Part shown: positions 1-8,393 of the stretch, one piece after another
Position numbering within the stretch: position 1 is the stretch's first letter
How the letters are laid out: every line of letters begins with the position of its first letter
Source of the DNA: an uncultured Flavobacteriales bacterium
GTDB taxonomy: Bacteria; Bacteroidota; Bacteroidia; Flavobacteriales_E; Vicingaceae
DNA: 64,000 nucleotides
Assembly: GCA_913056345.1 (NCBI GenBank)
Contig: CAJXMH010000010.1
Coordinates: 30,940-94,939, forward strand
Direction of reading: 5' to 3'
Position numbers and translations under genes: made by a program
Notes under the pieces: generated by a model
Seen by the model: the letters and a program-made list of their open reading frames with translations, nothing else
What the model was told of the DNA's origin: nothing
Databases searched by the model: none

Positions 1-443
1 GCGTTAGAAGATGTATCTATCACTAAAGGTGTATTAGCCTGTAGGCCTGCAATTGTAGGAGTTGTGGTAGAAATGTAAAGCTCGTAACGATCCAAAAAAG
101 CTGCATCTCTTCCTCTAACCTGAAACTCAAGTATGTTATTGGTAGTCAACGCAATGGCAGGAGTAATGAGATAATCATCTGCTGTGTCTCCCGGTGTGTA
201 CCATGAGGTACTAGAAGCTACTGAGTCCACACCTCCGGTTCCTTGAATGTCATTTAAAACAGTCCAAGCAGTAGGAAATAAACCTGCCACTGCAGTATTT
301 ACCGTATTGCCATCATTATCGATCACGGTCCAGTTTGACAAAGCATTTCCGCCGTTAAAGTTTTCAGAAAAAATAATTTGCGCATTTGTGCTCAGAATTA
401 GAGCAAAAAAGGCAAATGTTAGCATTTGTAATTTTTTTAACAT
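1..443 (-). CDS. Secreted protein with choice-of-anchor J-like domain (5' part only)
   Basis: The ATG at 443-441 opens a frame with no stop before the left edge of the window (147 codons visible). The first 22 residues form a signal peptide (MLKKLQ, then a hydrophobic run ending in TNAQ). The mature part starts with IIFSENFNGG, followed by a W/D-rich stretch and DDYLITPAIAL, the pattern of the choice-of-anchor J (cleaved adhesin-like) jelly-roll domain common in Bacteroidota secreted proteins. The frame was read by hand on the minus strand. The C-terminus, where a T9SS signal would lie, is outside the window, so its export route and partner are not visible. The 104 bp separating it from the photolyase gene hold only a weak GACC/GGTC hairpin. 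Confidence 0.75.
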   Translation of the reverse strand, partial: MLKKLQMLTFAFFALILSTNAQIIFSENFNGGNALSNWTVIDNDGNTVNTAVAGLFPTAWTVLNDIQGTGGVDSVASSTSWYTPGDTADDYLITPAIALTTNNILEFQVRGRDAAFLDRYELYISTTTPTIAGLQANTPLVIDTSSN

Positions 444-547
444 AAAGTTTATTTTTGATTTATTGTAAGACCCGAATAAGGTCAATTTAGTTGCCTCAAA
501 GTTAAGATTCCACTTAGGGCTGACCGGCTATCTATGATAAACGGTTG

Positions 548-1858
548 TTATGTTTTGTTAATCGCGGTTTTATAGGTATCAAGAGCTCTTTCTCTGGCAA
601 ACTTGTGTTCAACCATTTTTTCAGGATAAGTTGACTTATCGTAATCCACAATCCAACGTTTGATATAGGTGTGGTTTTTATCAAATTTATCAACTTGAGT
701 GATGGGGTTAAATACCCTAAAGTATGGTGCTGCATCAACACCGGTTCCGGCAGCCCATTGCCAGTTTCCATTATTGGATGACAATTCATAATCAAGCAAC
801 TTTTGGGCAAAGTACGCTTCTCCCCAACGCCAATCGATTAAAAGATGCTTGGTTAAGAAACTTGCTACAAGCATGCGCACCCTGTTGTGCATAAATCCTG
901 TTTTATTAAGTTCTCGCATTCCAGCGTCAACTAAAAGATATCCCGTTTCTCCCTTGCACCATTTCTCAAAATCTTTTTCATCATTTCTCCACTCTATTGC
1001 ATCATACTTGGCATTAAAGTTATGATCTACCACTTTGGGATAGTGATACAAAATGGTCATAAAGAACTCTCTCCAAATTAATTCCTTTAGAAAGGTGAGA
1101 CTTTTACCTTTTGCTTGTTTTGCAACTTCTCTAACGCTTACCGTTCCAAACCTCAAATGAACTCCCAATCGAGAAGTACTGTCTTTAGGGGGAGAGTCTC
1201 TTTCATCCTCATAAACCTCAAGTGTATGATCAGTTAGATTAGCATTGGGAATGGTCAAGCTAGATTTCTTGAAACCCATTTCTTTAAGCGGAATAAGGGC
1301 CTCAGCTTGATGCTTTTTCCAATTGTCGAACATTAATCCTGAAGTGTATGAATCAAGATCTGAATCTTTTAAAGTGTCTAACCACTTCTTACTATATGGT
1401 GTGTAAACTAAATAGGGTTCGCCATTATCCTTTACTACCTCATCTTTTTCAAATATAACTTGATCTTTAAAGGTGTTGAAAGCAATACCTTGTTCTTTCA
1501 GAAGCTGTTGAACTTGCTCATCCCTTTCTTTAGCGTATGGCTCATAATCATGATTGGCGTAGATGGCTTTTACATCATATTCTTCACACAGCTTTTTTAT
1601 CTCATCCACAGCATGACCATACCTACTTAAAAGAGTGCTCCCTTTAGATTGTTGCAACGTCTGATTTATATCACGCAGCTCTTGGTGAATAAAACTAAGG
1701 CGAGCATCGTTTCGGTCTTTAAGGTCATCCAAGATTTGACGATCGAAAATAAAAAAAGGCAAGACCTCTTCATCTCCTTTAAGGGCATGATAGAGGCCAC
1801 AATTATCTTGAAGCCTTAAATCTCTTCTAAACCAGAAAAGGTTAATCTTTTTACTCAT
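548..1858 (-). CDS. phr: Cryptochrome/deoxyribodipyrimidine photolyase family protein
   Basis: 436 aa flavoprotein, predicted to repair UV-induced cyclobutane pyrimidine dimers with blue light. The N-terminal Rossmann-like domain starts with NLFWFRRDLRLQDN, which is the family signature, and the C-terminal FAD domain holds LIWREFF, a GNWQWAAGTGVDAAPYFRVF-type motif and FNPITQ. The last two are the FAD/DNA-binding signatures of class I CPD photolyases. Its length is normal for the class. It starts 3 bp after the SDR gene and is the last gene of the sigma factor/crtI/crtB/SDR/phr run, so co-transcription with carotenoid synthesis is likely. A cryptochrome role without repair activity cannot be excluded from sequence alone, but the intact Trp-rich FAD pocket favours a photolyase. 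Confidence 0.93.
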   Translation of the reverse strand: MSKKINLFWFRRDLRLQDNCGLYHALKGDEEVLPFFIFDRQILDDLKDRNDARLSFIHQELRDINQTLQQSKGSTLLSRYGHAVDEIKKLCEEYDVKAIYANHDYEPYAKERDEQVQQLLKEQGIAFNTFKDQVIFEKDEVVKDNGEPYLVYTPYSKKWLDTLKDSDLDSYTSGLMFDNWKKHQAEALIPLKEMGFKKSSLTIPNANLTDHTLEVYEDERDSPPKDSTSRLGVHLRFGTVSVREVAKQAKGKSLTFLKELIWREFFMTILYHYPKVVDHNFNAKYDAIEWRNDEKDFEKWCKGETGYLLVDAGMRELNKTGFMHNRVRMLVASFLTKHLLIDWRWGEAYFAQKLLDYELSSNNGNWQWAAGTGVDAAPYFRVFNPITQVDKFDKNHTYIKRWIVDYDKSTYPEKMVEHKFARERALDTYKTAINKT

Positions 1859-1861
1859 GGT

Positions 1862-2554
1862 TTAGCGAAGGGTACTTAAACCACCATCTACTTTTAAAAT
1901 TTGCCCACTAACCCATCCTGAATCATCAGAAAGTAAGTAATGAGCAGCATTGGCCATATCTTCTGGAGTTCCTAACTTCTTTAAGGGATGACGTTTAGCA
2001 TTAGCCTCTCTTTTATCGTCTGAAGACAATAGGTTTTCGGCCATTGGTGTATCTGTTAAAGAAGGTGCAATCGCATTAACCCTAACCTTAGGGGCTAATT
2101 CACAAGCTAGTGAACGTGTTAATCCCTCTATGGCTCCTTTAGCTGAAGCAACACTTGCATGAAAGCTAAGACCAGTTTGAACCGCAACAGTGCTAAACAA
2201 TACAACGGATGCAGAACCTGACTTTTTAAGCGGTTTAAATGCTTGCTGTAATACCTTAACTGCGCCTAGATGATTGATCTTGAAGTCATTTAAAAAATCC
2301 TCTTCTTTTAAACGATTAAAAGGCTTCAAGTTTATTGTACCCGGACAATAAACCACACCGTGAAGTTCATCTGGCAAATCCAATTCAAAATCTTTGGTAA
2401 TATCTATTTCTTGAAAGTTTACCTTATCAGAGGTTTGTATGTTTCCTTGTGTTCTTGAGGCTAGATATAGTGTTGCTCCAGTTTCTTTGAGTTTATCTGC
2501 GATTACTTCACCAATGCCACTGCTGGCACCGATTATTAAATAGTTCTTTGACAT
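1862..2554 (-). CDS. SDR-family protein lacking the catalytic tyrosine
   Basis: 230 aa short-chain dehydrogenase/reductase fold. The NAD(P)-binding glycine motif is at residues 8-14 (GASSGIG), the structural Asn at about 94 (KINHLGA) and the catalytic-region Ser at 121. In the active-site segment FHASVASAKGAIEG, however, the usual YxxxK reads VxxxK (V135, K139), so the general-acid tyrosine is missing. The C-terminal VNAIAPSLTDTPM and WVSGQILKVDGG segments are classical. The substrate is unknown. Its position between crtB and phr, 3 bp from the latter, suggests a role in the light-stress regulon, perhaps on a pigment or lipid. It may be a non-catalytic or mechanistically altered SDR. Confidence 0.85.
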   Translation of the reverse strand: MSKNYLIIGASSGIGEVIADKLKETGATLYLASRTQGNIQTSDKVNFQEIDITKDFELDLPDELHGVVYCPGTINLKPFNRLKEEDFLNDFKINHLGAVKVLQQAFKPLKKSGSASVVLFSTVAVQTGLSFHASVASAKGAIEGLTRSLACELAPKVRVNAIAPSLTDTPMAENLLSSDDKREANAKRHPLKKLGTPEDMANAAHYLLSDDSGWVSGQILKVDGGLSTLR

Positions 2555-2605
2555 AATTTGGTTTTTTTATTGAAACAAGCACCTATGGGCTTTGTTTCTG
2601 CCTGC

Positions 2606-3442
2606 TTACAAAATACCGGCTTTGTAAAACAAAAAGCTTCTGAGGAGTAAATAGTATTTCTGAATATTAGGGATCCTAATTCGCTCTCTTAAAACTCTAC
2701 TTGCTTCTACTGTTTTTATTTTTTTGTGCAAGGCATAATAATAGATGTAAGCAGTATAAACTCCAAACCTAGCGTTTGATGGAAGCTGCTTTATGCCTTC
2801 GTAGCCTGCTTGGAAGTCTCGCTCGATCTCTTCTTCAATGGCACACTTATCTTTTTCGGTAAAGTTTTCTAGGTCTACTTTCGGGAAATATGAACGTCCC
2901 TTTTCCTCAAAGTCTGCCTTTAAATCTCTAAGGAAATTAATTTTTTGAAAAGCTGCACCAAGCTTTCTTGCGGGTTCTACGAGCTTTTGATATTGTGATT
3001 CATCTCCCTTACAAAAAACCTTGAGACACATTAAGCCCACTACTTCAGCCGACCCATAGACGTACTCCTCAAAACCTGCTCGATCATAATCCTTTTTAAA
3101 GAGGTCATATTCCATGCTTTTAATAAAGGCATCTATGAGATCTTGGTCGATGTTGTATTTATTCACCGTTAGTTGAAAGCTATGCAAGATCGGGTTCAAA
3201 CTAAACTCTCTGCTAATAGCTTGATTGGTGGCTTCAACAAATTCGTTTAAAAGTCTTTTTTTGTCCTGATCATGAAAGGTGTCAACAATTTCATCTGCTA
3301 AGCGAACAAAACCGTAGATCGCATAGATGGAATCATGAATGGAGCTATCGAGCATTTTAATACCAAGCGAAAAAGATGTACTATAGGTATTGGTAATAAC
3401 CTTACTACTCTTCAAAGCAGACTCATGGTACAACTCCTTCAT
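2606..3442 (-). CDS. crtB: Phytoene synthase
   Basis: 278 aa squalene/phytoene synthase-family enzyme that condenses two geranylgeranyl diphosphates head to head into phytoene, the first committed carotenoid step. Both aspartate-rich motifs that bind diphosphate through Mg2+ are present: DEIVD at residues 50-54 and NFLRDLKAD at 169-177. The size is normal for bacterial CrtB. The gene begins 4 bp after crtI ends, in the usual flavobacterial crtI-crtB order. No crtZ, crtY or crtW follows within the window, so cyclisation and hydroxylation of the product must be encoded elsewhere if they occur. Confidence 0.95.
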   Translation of the reverse strand: MKELYHESALKSSKVITNTYSTSFSLGIKMLDSSIHDSIYAIYGFVRLADEIVDTFHDQDKKRLLNEFVEATNQAISREFSLNPILHSFQLTVNKYNIDQDLIDAFIKSMEYDLFKKDYDRAGFEEYVYGSAEVVGLMCLKVFCKGDESQYQKLVEPARKLGAAFQKINFLRDLKADFEEKGRSYFPKVDLENFTEKDKCAIEEEIERDFQAGYEGIKQLPSNARFGVYTAYIYYYALHKKIKTVEASRVLRERIRIPNIQKYYLLLRSFLFYKAGIL

Positions 3443-3446
3443 CCTA

Positions 3447-4919
3447 CTAAATTACCTTTTTCAATATTTCTTTGGCCACTACTTGACCTGAAATCAGAGA
3501 AGGTGGCACACCCGGTCCAGGGGTGGTTAATTGACCAGTGTAGTAAAGGTTTTTGAGCTTTTTATTGACGATACTTGGTTTTAAGATCGCAGTTTGTGTA
3601 AGCGTATTAGCCAAGCCATAGGCGTTACCTTTATAGGCGTGGTAATCTGAAATAAAATCGCTGTGAGCGTAAGACCGTTTATAAATCACATGCTCCCTAA
3701 TCTTTTGACCAGTAAGTTTTTCTAAACGATCCATAATGAGGTGATAATACTTTTCTCTCACTTCTTCCTCATCATTCAAATTAGGAGCAACTGGCATTAA
3801 TAAAAATAGGTTTTCACAGCCTTCCGGGGCAACGCTATCGTCAGTTACAGATGGAACACATGCATAAAATAAGGGTTTACTAGGCCATTGCGGGTTATCA
3901 TAAATTTCCTGTGCATGCAATCCAAAATCCTCATCAAAGAACAGGTTATGATGCAGAAGATTCTTTAATTTCTTATCAATTCCAAGGTAAAAAAGTAAAC
4001 TGCTAGGAGCCATTTTTCGCTTGTCCCAGTATTCTTCAGAATAATTATGATGTTCGGCTTTTAAAATTTGCTTGTCGGTATGATGATAGTCAGCTCCGCT
4101 AATGAAAGCATCTGCGGAAAAGTTACCTTTTGTAGTTTCTGCAGCGACCACCCTTCCTCCTTCGGTAGTAAAGCCTTTTACTTCGCAATCAAACTCAAAC
4201 TTTACGCCCTTTTCTTCGGCTAAAGCAACCATACCTTCTACAATTTTATGCATTCCTCCTTTGGGATACCAGGTGCCCAATTGTATGTCTGCATAATTCA
4301 TTAGGCTGTATAGTGCAGGAGTTTCTTGTGGTTTTGCGCCTAGAAATAAGACTGGAAACTCCATCAACTTTAGCAGCTTCTCGTGAGAGAAATAATTCTT
4401 CAAATGAGCACTTAAAGATTGAAAAAGTTGCATTCGAAACACTCCTGAGATGACTCTCCATTGAGCAAACTCAAAGATGGAACGGCTAGGCTTATGAACC
4501 AGATCGTTCATGCCAACCTCGTACTTATAGGCTGCTTCTTTCAAGAACTTTTCCAAACCTTTGGAACTTCCTTTTTCATAACTCTCAAAAAGGACCTTAA
4601 GCTCATCAAAGTTTGCAGGAATATCAACTCGATCGTCCTTACCAAAATAGACTGCATAAGATGGATCGAGCCTTTCGAGCTGATAATAATCACTTACTTT
4701 TTTTCCGAATTTCTCGAAATAAGCTTCAAAAACATCGGGCATCCAATACCAACTTGGACCCATATCAAAAGTGAAACCGGAGGCTACGAATGATCTCGCT
4801 CTACCTCCGGCTTGACTGTTTTTTTCAAGAACGGTAACGGTCTTTCCTTGATCTGCCAAGGTGGTGGCGGCTGCAAGAGATGCAAAACCAGAACCAACGA
4901 CCACAATATGTTTACTCAT
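3447..4919 (-). CDS. crtI: Phytoene desaturase (CrtI type)
   Basis: 490 aa FAD-dependent desaturase converting phytoene towards lycopene. It has an N-terminal dinucleotide-binding motif (VVVGSGFASLAAA, residues 5-17) followed by EKNSQAGGRARSF, the CrtI-type substrate-entry segment FDMGPSWYWMPDVF, and the C-terminal bacterial phytoene dehydrogenase signature YYTGQLTTPGPGVPPSLISG. Length and motif order match bacterial CrtI. It starts 9 bp after the ECF sigma gene stop and precedes crtB, so the sigma factor gene is the likely first cistron of the biosynthetic operon. Confidence 0.96.
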   Translation of the reverse strand: MSKHIVVVGSGFASLAAATTLADQGKTVTVLEKNSQAGGRARSFVASGFTFDMGPSWYWMPDVFEAYFEKFGKKVSDYYQLERLDPSYAVYFGKDDRVDIPANFDELKVLFESYEKGSSKGLEKFLKEAAYKYEVGMNDLVHKPSRSIFEFAQWRVISGVFRMQLFQSLSAHLKNYFSHEKLLKLMEFPVLFLGAKPQETPALYSLMNYADIQLGTWYPKGGMHKIVEGMVALAEEKGVKFEFDCEVKGFTTEGGRVVAAETTKGNFSADAFISGADYHHTDKQILKAEHHNYSEEYWDKRKMAPSSLLFYLGIDKKLKNLLHHNLFFDEDFGLHAQEIYDNPQWPSKPLFYACVPSVTDDSVAPEGCENLFLLMPVAPNLNDEEEVREKYYHLIMDRLEKLTGQKIREHVIYKRSYAHSDFISDYHAYKGNAYGLANTLTQTAILKPSIVNKKLKNLYYTGQLTTPGPGVPPSLISGQVVAKEILKKVI

Positions 4920-4928
4920 TTACTAATT

Positions 4929-5423
4929 TTAAGCGTAATCTTTAAAAGCTTCGGTAAGCTTTTTACGAGCCAAAAATATACGACTTTTTACAGTTCCAAT
5001 CGGCATTTCAAGCTCATCTGCAATTTCTTTGTACTTATATCCTTCATTATGCATTTGAAAGGGAATTCTGCACTCATCATTAAGTGCATTCACCGTTTTG
5101 GTAATCTCTTTATAATTGTACTCTGACTCAGGAGAGATAGGTGAACTTTGCTTAGTAGAATTTACAAAATAGTCATCATCAGTGTTATCCATGATGGTTT
5201 TTCGTTTCACTTTCCTTCTGTAATTGTTAATGAAAGTATTCTTCATAATAGTATAAAGCCATGCTTTCAAATTCGTTTTCTCTTGAAATTTATCTTTATA
5301 CTTTAGGGCTTTTAAAAAAGTTTCTTGCAACAGATCTTCGGCATCCTCATTATCTGCTGTTAATTTTAAGGCGAAATATTTTAAGGGATTCTGGTAGGTT
5401 AATAACTCATCGTAAAATTCCAT
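4929..5423 (-). CDS. ECF-type RNA polymerase sigma factor (crt operon)
   Basis: 164 aa group IV sigma factor with region 2 (DNEDAEDLLQETFLKALKYK and LKAWLYTIMKNTFINNYRR, which form the -10-recognition and core-binding helices) and region 4 (IPFQMHNEGYKYKEIADEL then MPIGTVKSRIFLARKKL, the -35-binding HTH). No anti-sigma gene lies next to it. It lies upstream of crtI with a 9-bp gap and is preceded by a 121-bp AT-rich region carrying palindromes and a TAnnTTTG element, so it is probably under control of the adjacent MerR-type regulator. By analogy with CarQ/LitR-linked systems it probably drives light- or singlet-oxygen-induced carotenogenesis. That is inferred from position, not shown. Confidence 0.9.
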   Translation of the reverse strand: MEFYDELLTYQNPLKYFALKLTADNEDAEDLLQETFLKALKYKDKFQEKTNLKAWLYTIMKNTFINNYRRKVKRKTIMDNTDDDYFVNSTKQSSPISPESEYNYKEITKTVNALNDECRIPFQMHNEGYKYKEIADELEMPIGTVKSRIFLARKKLTEAFKDYA

Positions 5424-5448
5424 TGCTTTTTGTTTAATGTTTGTTGTC

Positions 5449-5524
5449 CAAAGTTAAACAATTTGTTTATACACAGAAATTTTTGTTTACTTTTTTTAAA
5501 AAATGGTTAAACAGAAATTTTTGT
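5449..5524 (-). promoter_or_regulatory. Promoter and palindromic operator array upstream of the ECF sigma gene
   Basis: On the minus strand a Bacteroidota -7 element TAACTTTG lies at 5456-5449, 26 nt before the sigma-factor ATG. It has no good TTG -33 box at the usual spacing. Overlapping it is the 15-bp palindrome TAAACAATTTGTTTA (5455-5469, odd centre). Two exact copies of ACAGAAATTTTTGT, itself nearly palindromic, lie at 5473-5486 and 5511-5524, 38 bp apart. A weak promoter with operator sites across its spacer fits control by the MerR-type regulator encoded immediately upstream. The motifs are seen directly; the binding protein is inferred. Confidence 0.55.
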
Positions 5525-5544
5525 GGTAATAATATAATAAGAAA

Positions 5545-6411
5545 CTAGCCTACTTGAGCAACCATATCTTCCTTGTCTGTAAATCTACTTACCCAAGAAG
5601 GATATTCGATTTTCCAACCATTTTGATACTTGTTCTCTAGAAAATAAACTCCGTCTGCCTTGATGTCTTCCATTCTGTTGAACAAACTCTCAATTTCACC
5701 TTTCTTCTTAATAATGCTATAAGAAATAACCCAATTGGGCTTTAATTTCTTTGAAAGAAGCGCTACTTGTTCAGCAGGAACAGATTGTCCAAGGTAAAAG
5801 ACGTTAACACCTTTTTTCTTTATTAAGTAGTAGAAATACAATAATCCTAATTCATGAAACTCGTTTTCAGGCAAGAAAAGAATTGCTTTTTTATCACTTT
5901 CGGGTTTAGGCAGCTGTTCGATAGCTGAAATAATCTTATTTCTTACTATATGTGTTATGAAATGCTCTTGCCCCGGCTCTACCTCGTCTGTAAGCCAAAG
6001 AATACCAACTCTTTCTAGAAAAGGATATATTACACTATTTAATGTTTCCTCAAAACCAAGTTCTTCAACATATTGATCAAATAAGTTTTGAAAAGCAAAT
6101 CCATCAACACCAAGCATGCTTTCAACTAAGTCGGCAACTTTTTTCTTATTTTGAATGTCTTCATTTTCAATACTTCTTACTTTATTGACCAACTCGTTGT
6201 CGGAAAGCTCAGCAATCTTAGAAATCTTCATTCCATTGTTGCTTAACAAAGAAACATTTAACAACCTCTTCAAATCCTCATCAGAATATAATCGAATATT
6301 TGTATCTGTTCGCTCAGGATCTAAAAGATTATATCTTTTTTCCCAAATCCTCAGAGTATGTGCTTTTATACCTGAAAGCTTTTCTAAATCTTTTATTGAA
6401 TAGGTGGACAT
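5545..6411 (-). CDS. MerR-family regulator with B12-binding (CarH/LitR-like) photosensory domain
   Basis: 288 aa. The N-terminal MerR winged HTH (residues 3-70: YSIKDLEKLSGIKAHTLRIW) is followed by a helical cap domain and a Rossmann-like cobalamin-binding domain. The cap carries W139 and E149-H150, the W-x9-EH signature of light-sensing adenosylcobalamin regulators. The B12 domain carries E184-x-H186-x-x-G189, where the canonical motif is DxHxxG; the lower-ligand histidine is kept. CarH and LitR repress carotenoid genes in the dark and release DNA when light breaks the Co-C bond. Context (ECF sigma, crtI, crtB, phr downstream in the same direction) supports that role. A minus-strand promoter (TATATTTA near 6429-6422 with TTG 18 bp upstream) may serve it. 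AdoCbl binding itself is inferred. Confidence 0.88.
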   Translation of the reverse strand: MSTYSIKDLEKLSGIKAHTLRIWEKRYNLLDPERTDTNIRLYSDEDLKRLLNVSLLSNNGMKISKIAELSDNELVNKVRSIENEDIQNKKKVADLVESMLGVDGFAFQNLFDQYVEELGFEETLNSVIYPFLERVGILWLTDEVEPGQEHFITHIVRNKIISAIEQLPKPESDKKAILFLPENEFHELGLLYFYYLIKKKGVNVFYLGQSVPAEQVALLSKKLKPNWVISYSIIKKKGEIESLFNRMEDIKADGVYFLENKYQNGWKIEYPSWVSRFTDKEDMVAQVG

Positions 6412-6505
6412 ATGATATTCCTAAATATACTTTGTACTAAAAACAAACAAGCTTGCAATAAATTAGTTCAACTGAGAAACAATCAGGAAAAGTATCTCTT
6501 GATTT

Positions 6506-6513
6506 TATATTTG
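6506..6513 (+). promoter_or_regulatory. -7 promoter element of uvrC
   Basis: TATATTTG matches the Bacteroidota sigma-ABfr -7 consensus TAnnTTTG. It ends only 4 bases before the uvrC ATG, so the transcript would be leaderless or nearly so. No convincing TTG -33 box is seen at 19-21 bp. Confidence 0.5.
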
Positions 6514-6517
6514 CAAA

Positions 6518-8323
6518 ATGATTGGTGAAAAAAGTTTGCAAGAACAAGTTAAATCGGCGCCTAAAAAACCAGGTGTTTACCAATACTATGATAAGAAGGG
6601 AAAGCTGCTTTATGTGGGAAAGGCTAAGCTTTTAAAAAATCGCGTTGCCTCATACTTTAACAACGATAAGCAGAAAAGTGGCCGTATTCGCTTATTGGTT
6701 AAGAAAATCGACTCTGTAAAGTACATCATTACAGAAAGCGAACTTGATGCTCTTCTACTTGAAAATAACCTGATCAAGAAGCATCAGCCCCGATACAATG
6801 TGATGCTAAAAGATGATAAGACTTATCCTTGGATCTGCATCAAAAAAGAACCCTTTCCTAGAGTGTTCAAAACTCGAACTGTAATTAAAGACGGGTCGGA
6901 ATATTTTGGGCCTTATGCCTCAGTGAAAATGATGAATACCATTCTGGACTTGGTTCGAAAAAACTATAAGTTAAGAACCTGTGCCTATCACCTTAATCAA
7001 GAAAACATTGAAAAAGGAAAGTTTAAAAAGTGCCTAGAATATCACATTGGAAACTGCAAAGCTCCTTGCGTGGGTAAACAAACAGAAGCTGATTACGACC
7101 AAAGCATTGAGGAAATTCGAAACATTATCAAAGGAAATGTTGGGGAGGTTAAGCGTCAATTAAAACAAAGTATTAATAAGGCCGCAGAACAATTGGATTT
7201 TGAAAGAGCGGCAGACCTTAAACAAAAGTTAGATGCTTTTGAAAAGTTCCAAGCGAAGTCAACCGTGGTTAACCCAAGCATTCACAATGTGGATGTATTC
7301 TCGATGGTAGAAGACAAGGATCTCGCTTATGTAAATTACATGAAAGTGAACAATGGTGCTATTATTCAAAGTCACACCTTGGAGCTGAAGCGTAAATTGG
7401 AAGAAAGTAAAGAGGAGCTTTTAGAGCTTGCTGTTATCGAATTACGTGAGCGTTTTAGCAGTGTTTCAAAGGAAGTCTTGGTTCCCTTTATGCCTAGCTA
7501 TGAAATTGAAGGCTTACAGTTTCATCGACCCCAAAGAGGTGACAAGAAAAAGCTGCTCGAGCTTTCAGAAAGAAATGCGAAGTACTTTATGCTAGAACGT
7601 AGAAAACAACAAGCCAAAACAGACCCTGAGCGACACACCAATCGCATTCTAGAAGGGATGAAGAAAGACCTTCGCCTTCAAGAGCTTCCACGACACATTG
7701 AGTGCTTTGACAATTCAAATATTCAGGGTACCAACCCCACAGCAGCATGCGTGGTGTTTAAAGATGCTAAACCTTCTAAAAGGGATTATCGGCACTTTAA
7801 TATAAAAACTGTAGAAGGCCCGGATGACTTCGCTTCGATGGAAGAAGTTGTGCACCGCCGCTACCGCCATTTATTAGAAGAAGATGAGCCATTACCTCAG
7901 CTTATCGTGATCGACGGTGGTAAAGGACAATTAAGTTCTGCTTTAAAAAGTCTGGATCGTTTAGGCTTGAGAGGTAAAATAGCTATTGTAGGAATTGCCA
8001 AACGTTTAGAAGAGATCTTTTATCCGGGAGACAAATACCCCCTCTTTCTTGACAAAACCTCTGAAACCTTAAAAGTAATTCAGCACCTTCGTAATGAAGC
8101 GCATCGATTTGGTATTACTCACCACCGAAACAGAAGGTCTAAAGCTGGCATCCAATCAGAACTTTCGAACATTAAAGGAATCGGTGAAAAGAGCGCAGAA
8201 GAACTATTGCGAAAATTCAAGTCAGTGAAGAGGGTGAAAGAAGCTAAACTAAAAGAGCTGGAAGAAGTATTGCCCTTAAGAAGAGCTAAAGTCGTTTATA
8301 AGTACTTTCAGGAAGAAGGATAA
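6518..8323 (+). CDS. uvrC: Excinuclease ABC subunit C
   Basis: 601 aa. UvrC makes the 3' and 5' incisions beside UvrB-bound DNA lesions in nucleotide excision repair. The N-terminal GIY-YIG nuclease domain is at about 15-95 (KPGVYQYYDKKGKLLYVGKA). A cysteine-bearing segment follows (CLEYHIGNCKAPCVG), then a UVR/UvrB-interaction motif (QLDFERAADLKQKLDAFE), the RNase H-like endonuclease domain (ECFDNSNIQG with the catalytic Asp) and C-terminal helix-hairpin-helix (LSNIKGIGEKSAEELL). Full length. It lies divergent from the photosensory regulator and close to a photolyase, so two DNA-repair routes flank the light cluster, though uvrC has its own promoter. Confidence 0.97.
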   Translation: MIGEKSLQEQVKSAPKKPGVYQYYDKKGKLLYVGKAKLLKNRVASYFNNDKQKSGRIRLLVKKIDSVKYIITESELDALLLENNLIKKHQPRYNVMLKDDKTYPWICIKKEPFPRVFKTRTVIKDGSEYFGPYASVKMMNTILDLVRKNYKLRTCAYHLNQENIEKGKFKKCLEYHIGNCKAPCVGKQTEADYDQSIEEIRNIIKGNVGEVKRQLKQSINKAAEQLDFERAADLKQKLDAFEKFQAKSTVVNPSIHNVDVFSMVEDKDLAYVNYMKVNNGAIIQSHTLELKRKLEESKEELLELAVIELRERFSSVSKEVLVPFMPSYEIEGLQFHRPQRGDKKKLLELSERNAKYFMLERRKQQAKTDPERHTNRILEGMKKDLRLQELPRHIECFDNSNIQGTNPTAACVVFKDAKPSKRDYRHFNIKTVEGPDDFASMEEVVHRRYRHLLEEDEPLPQLIVIDGGKGQLSSALKSLDRLGLRGKIAIVGIAKRLEEIFYPGDKYPLFLDKTSETLKVIQHLRNEAHRFGITHHRNRRSKAGIQSELSNIKGIGEKSAEELLRKFKSVKRVKEAKLKELEEVLPLRRAKVVYKYFQEEG

Positions 8324-8393
8324 AGGATGTAGGATCAAGGCGAGGACAAAAGGTTGGGTTTCCTTAATCCTTTGACCTTTCTCTTTAGTCCAA

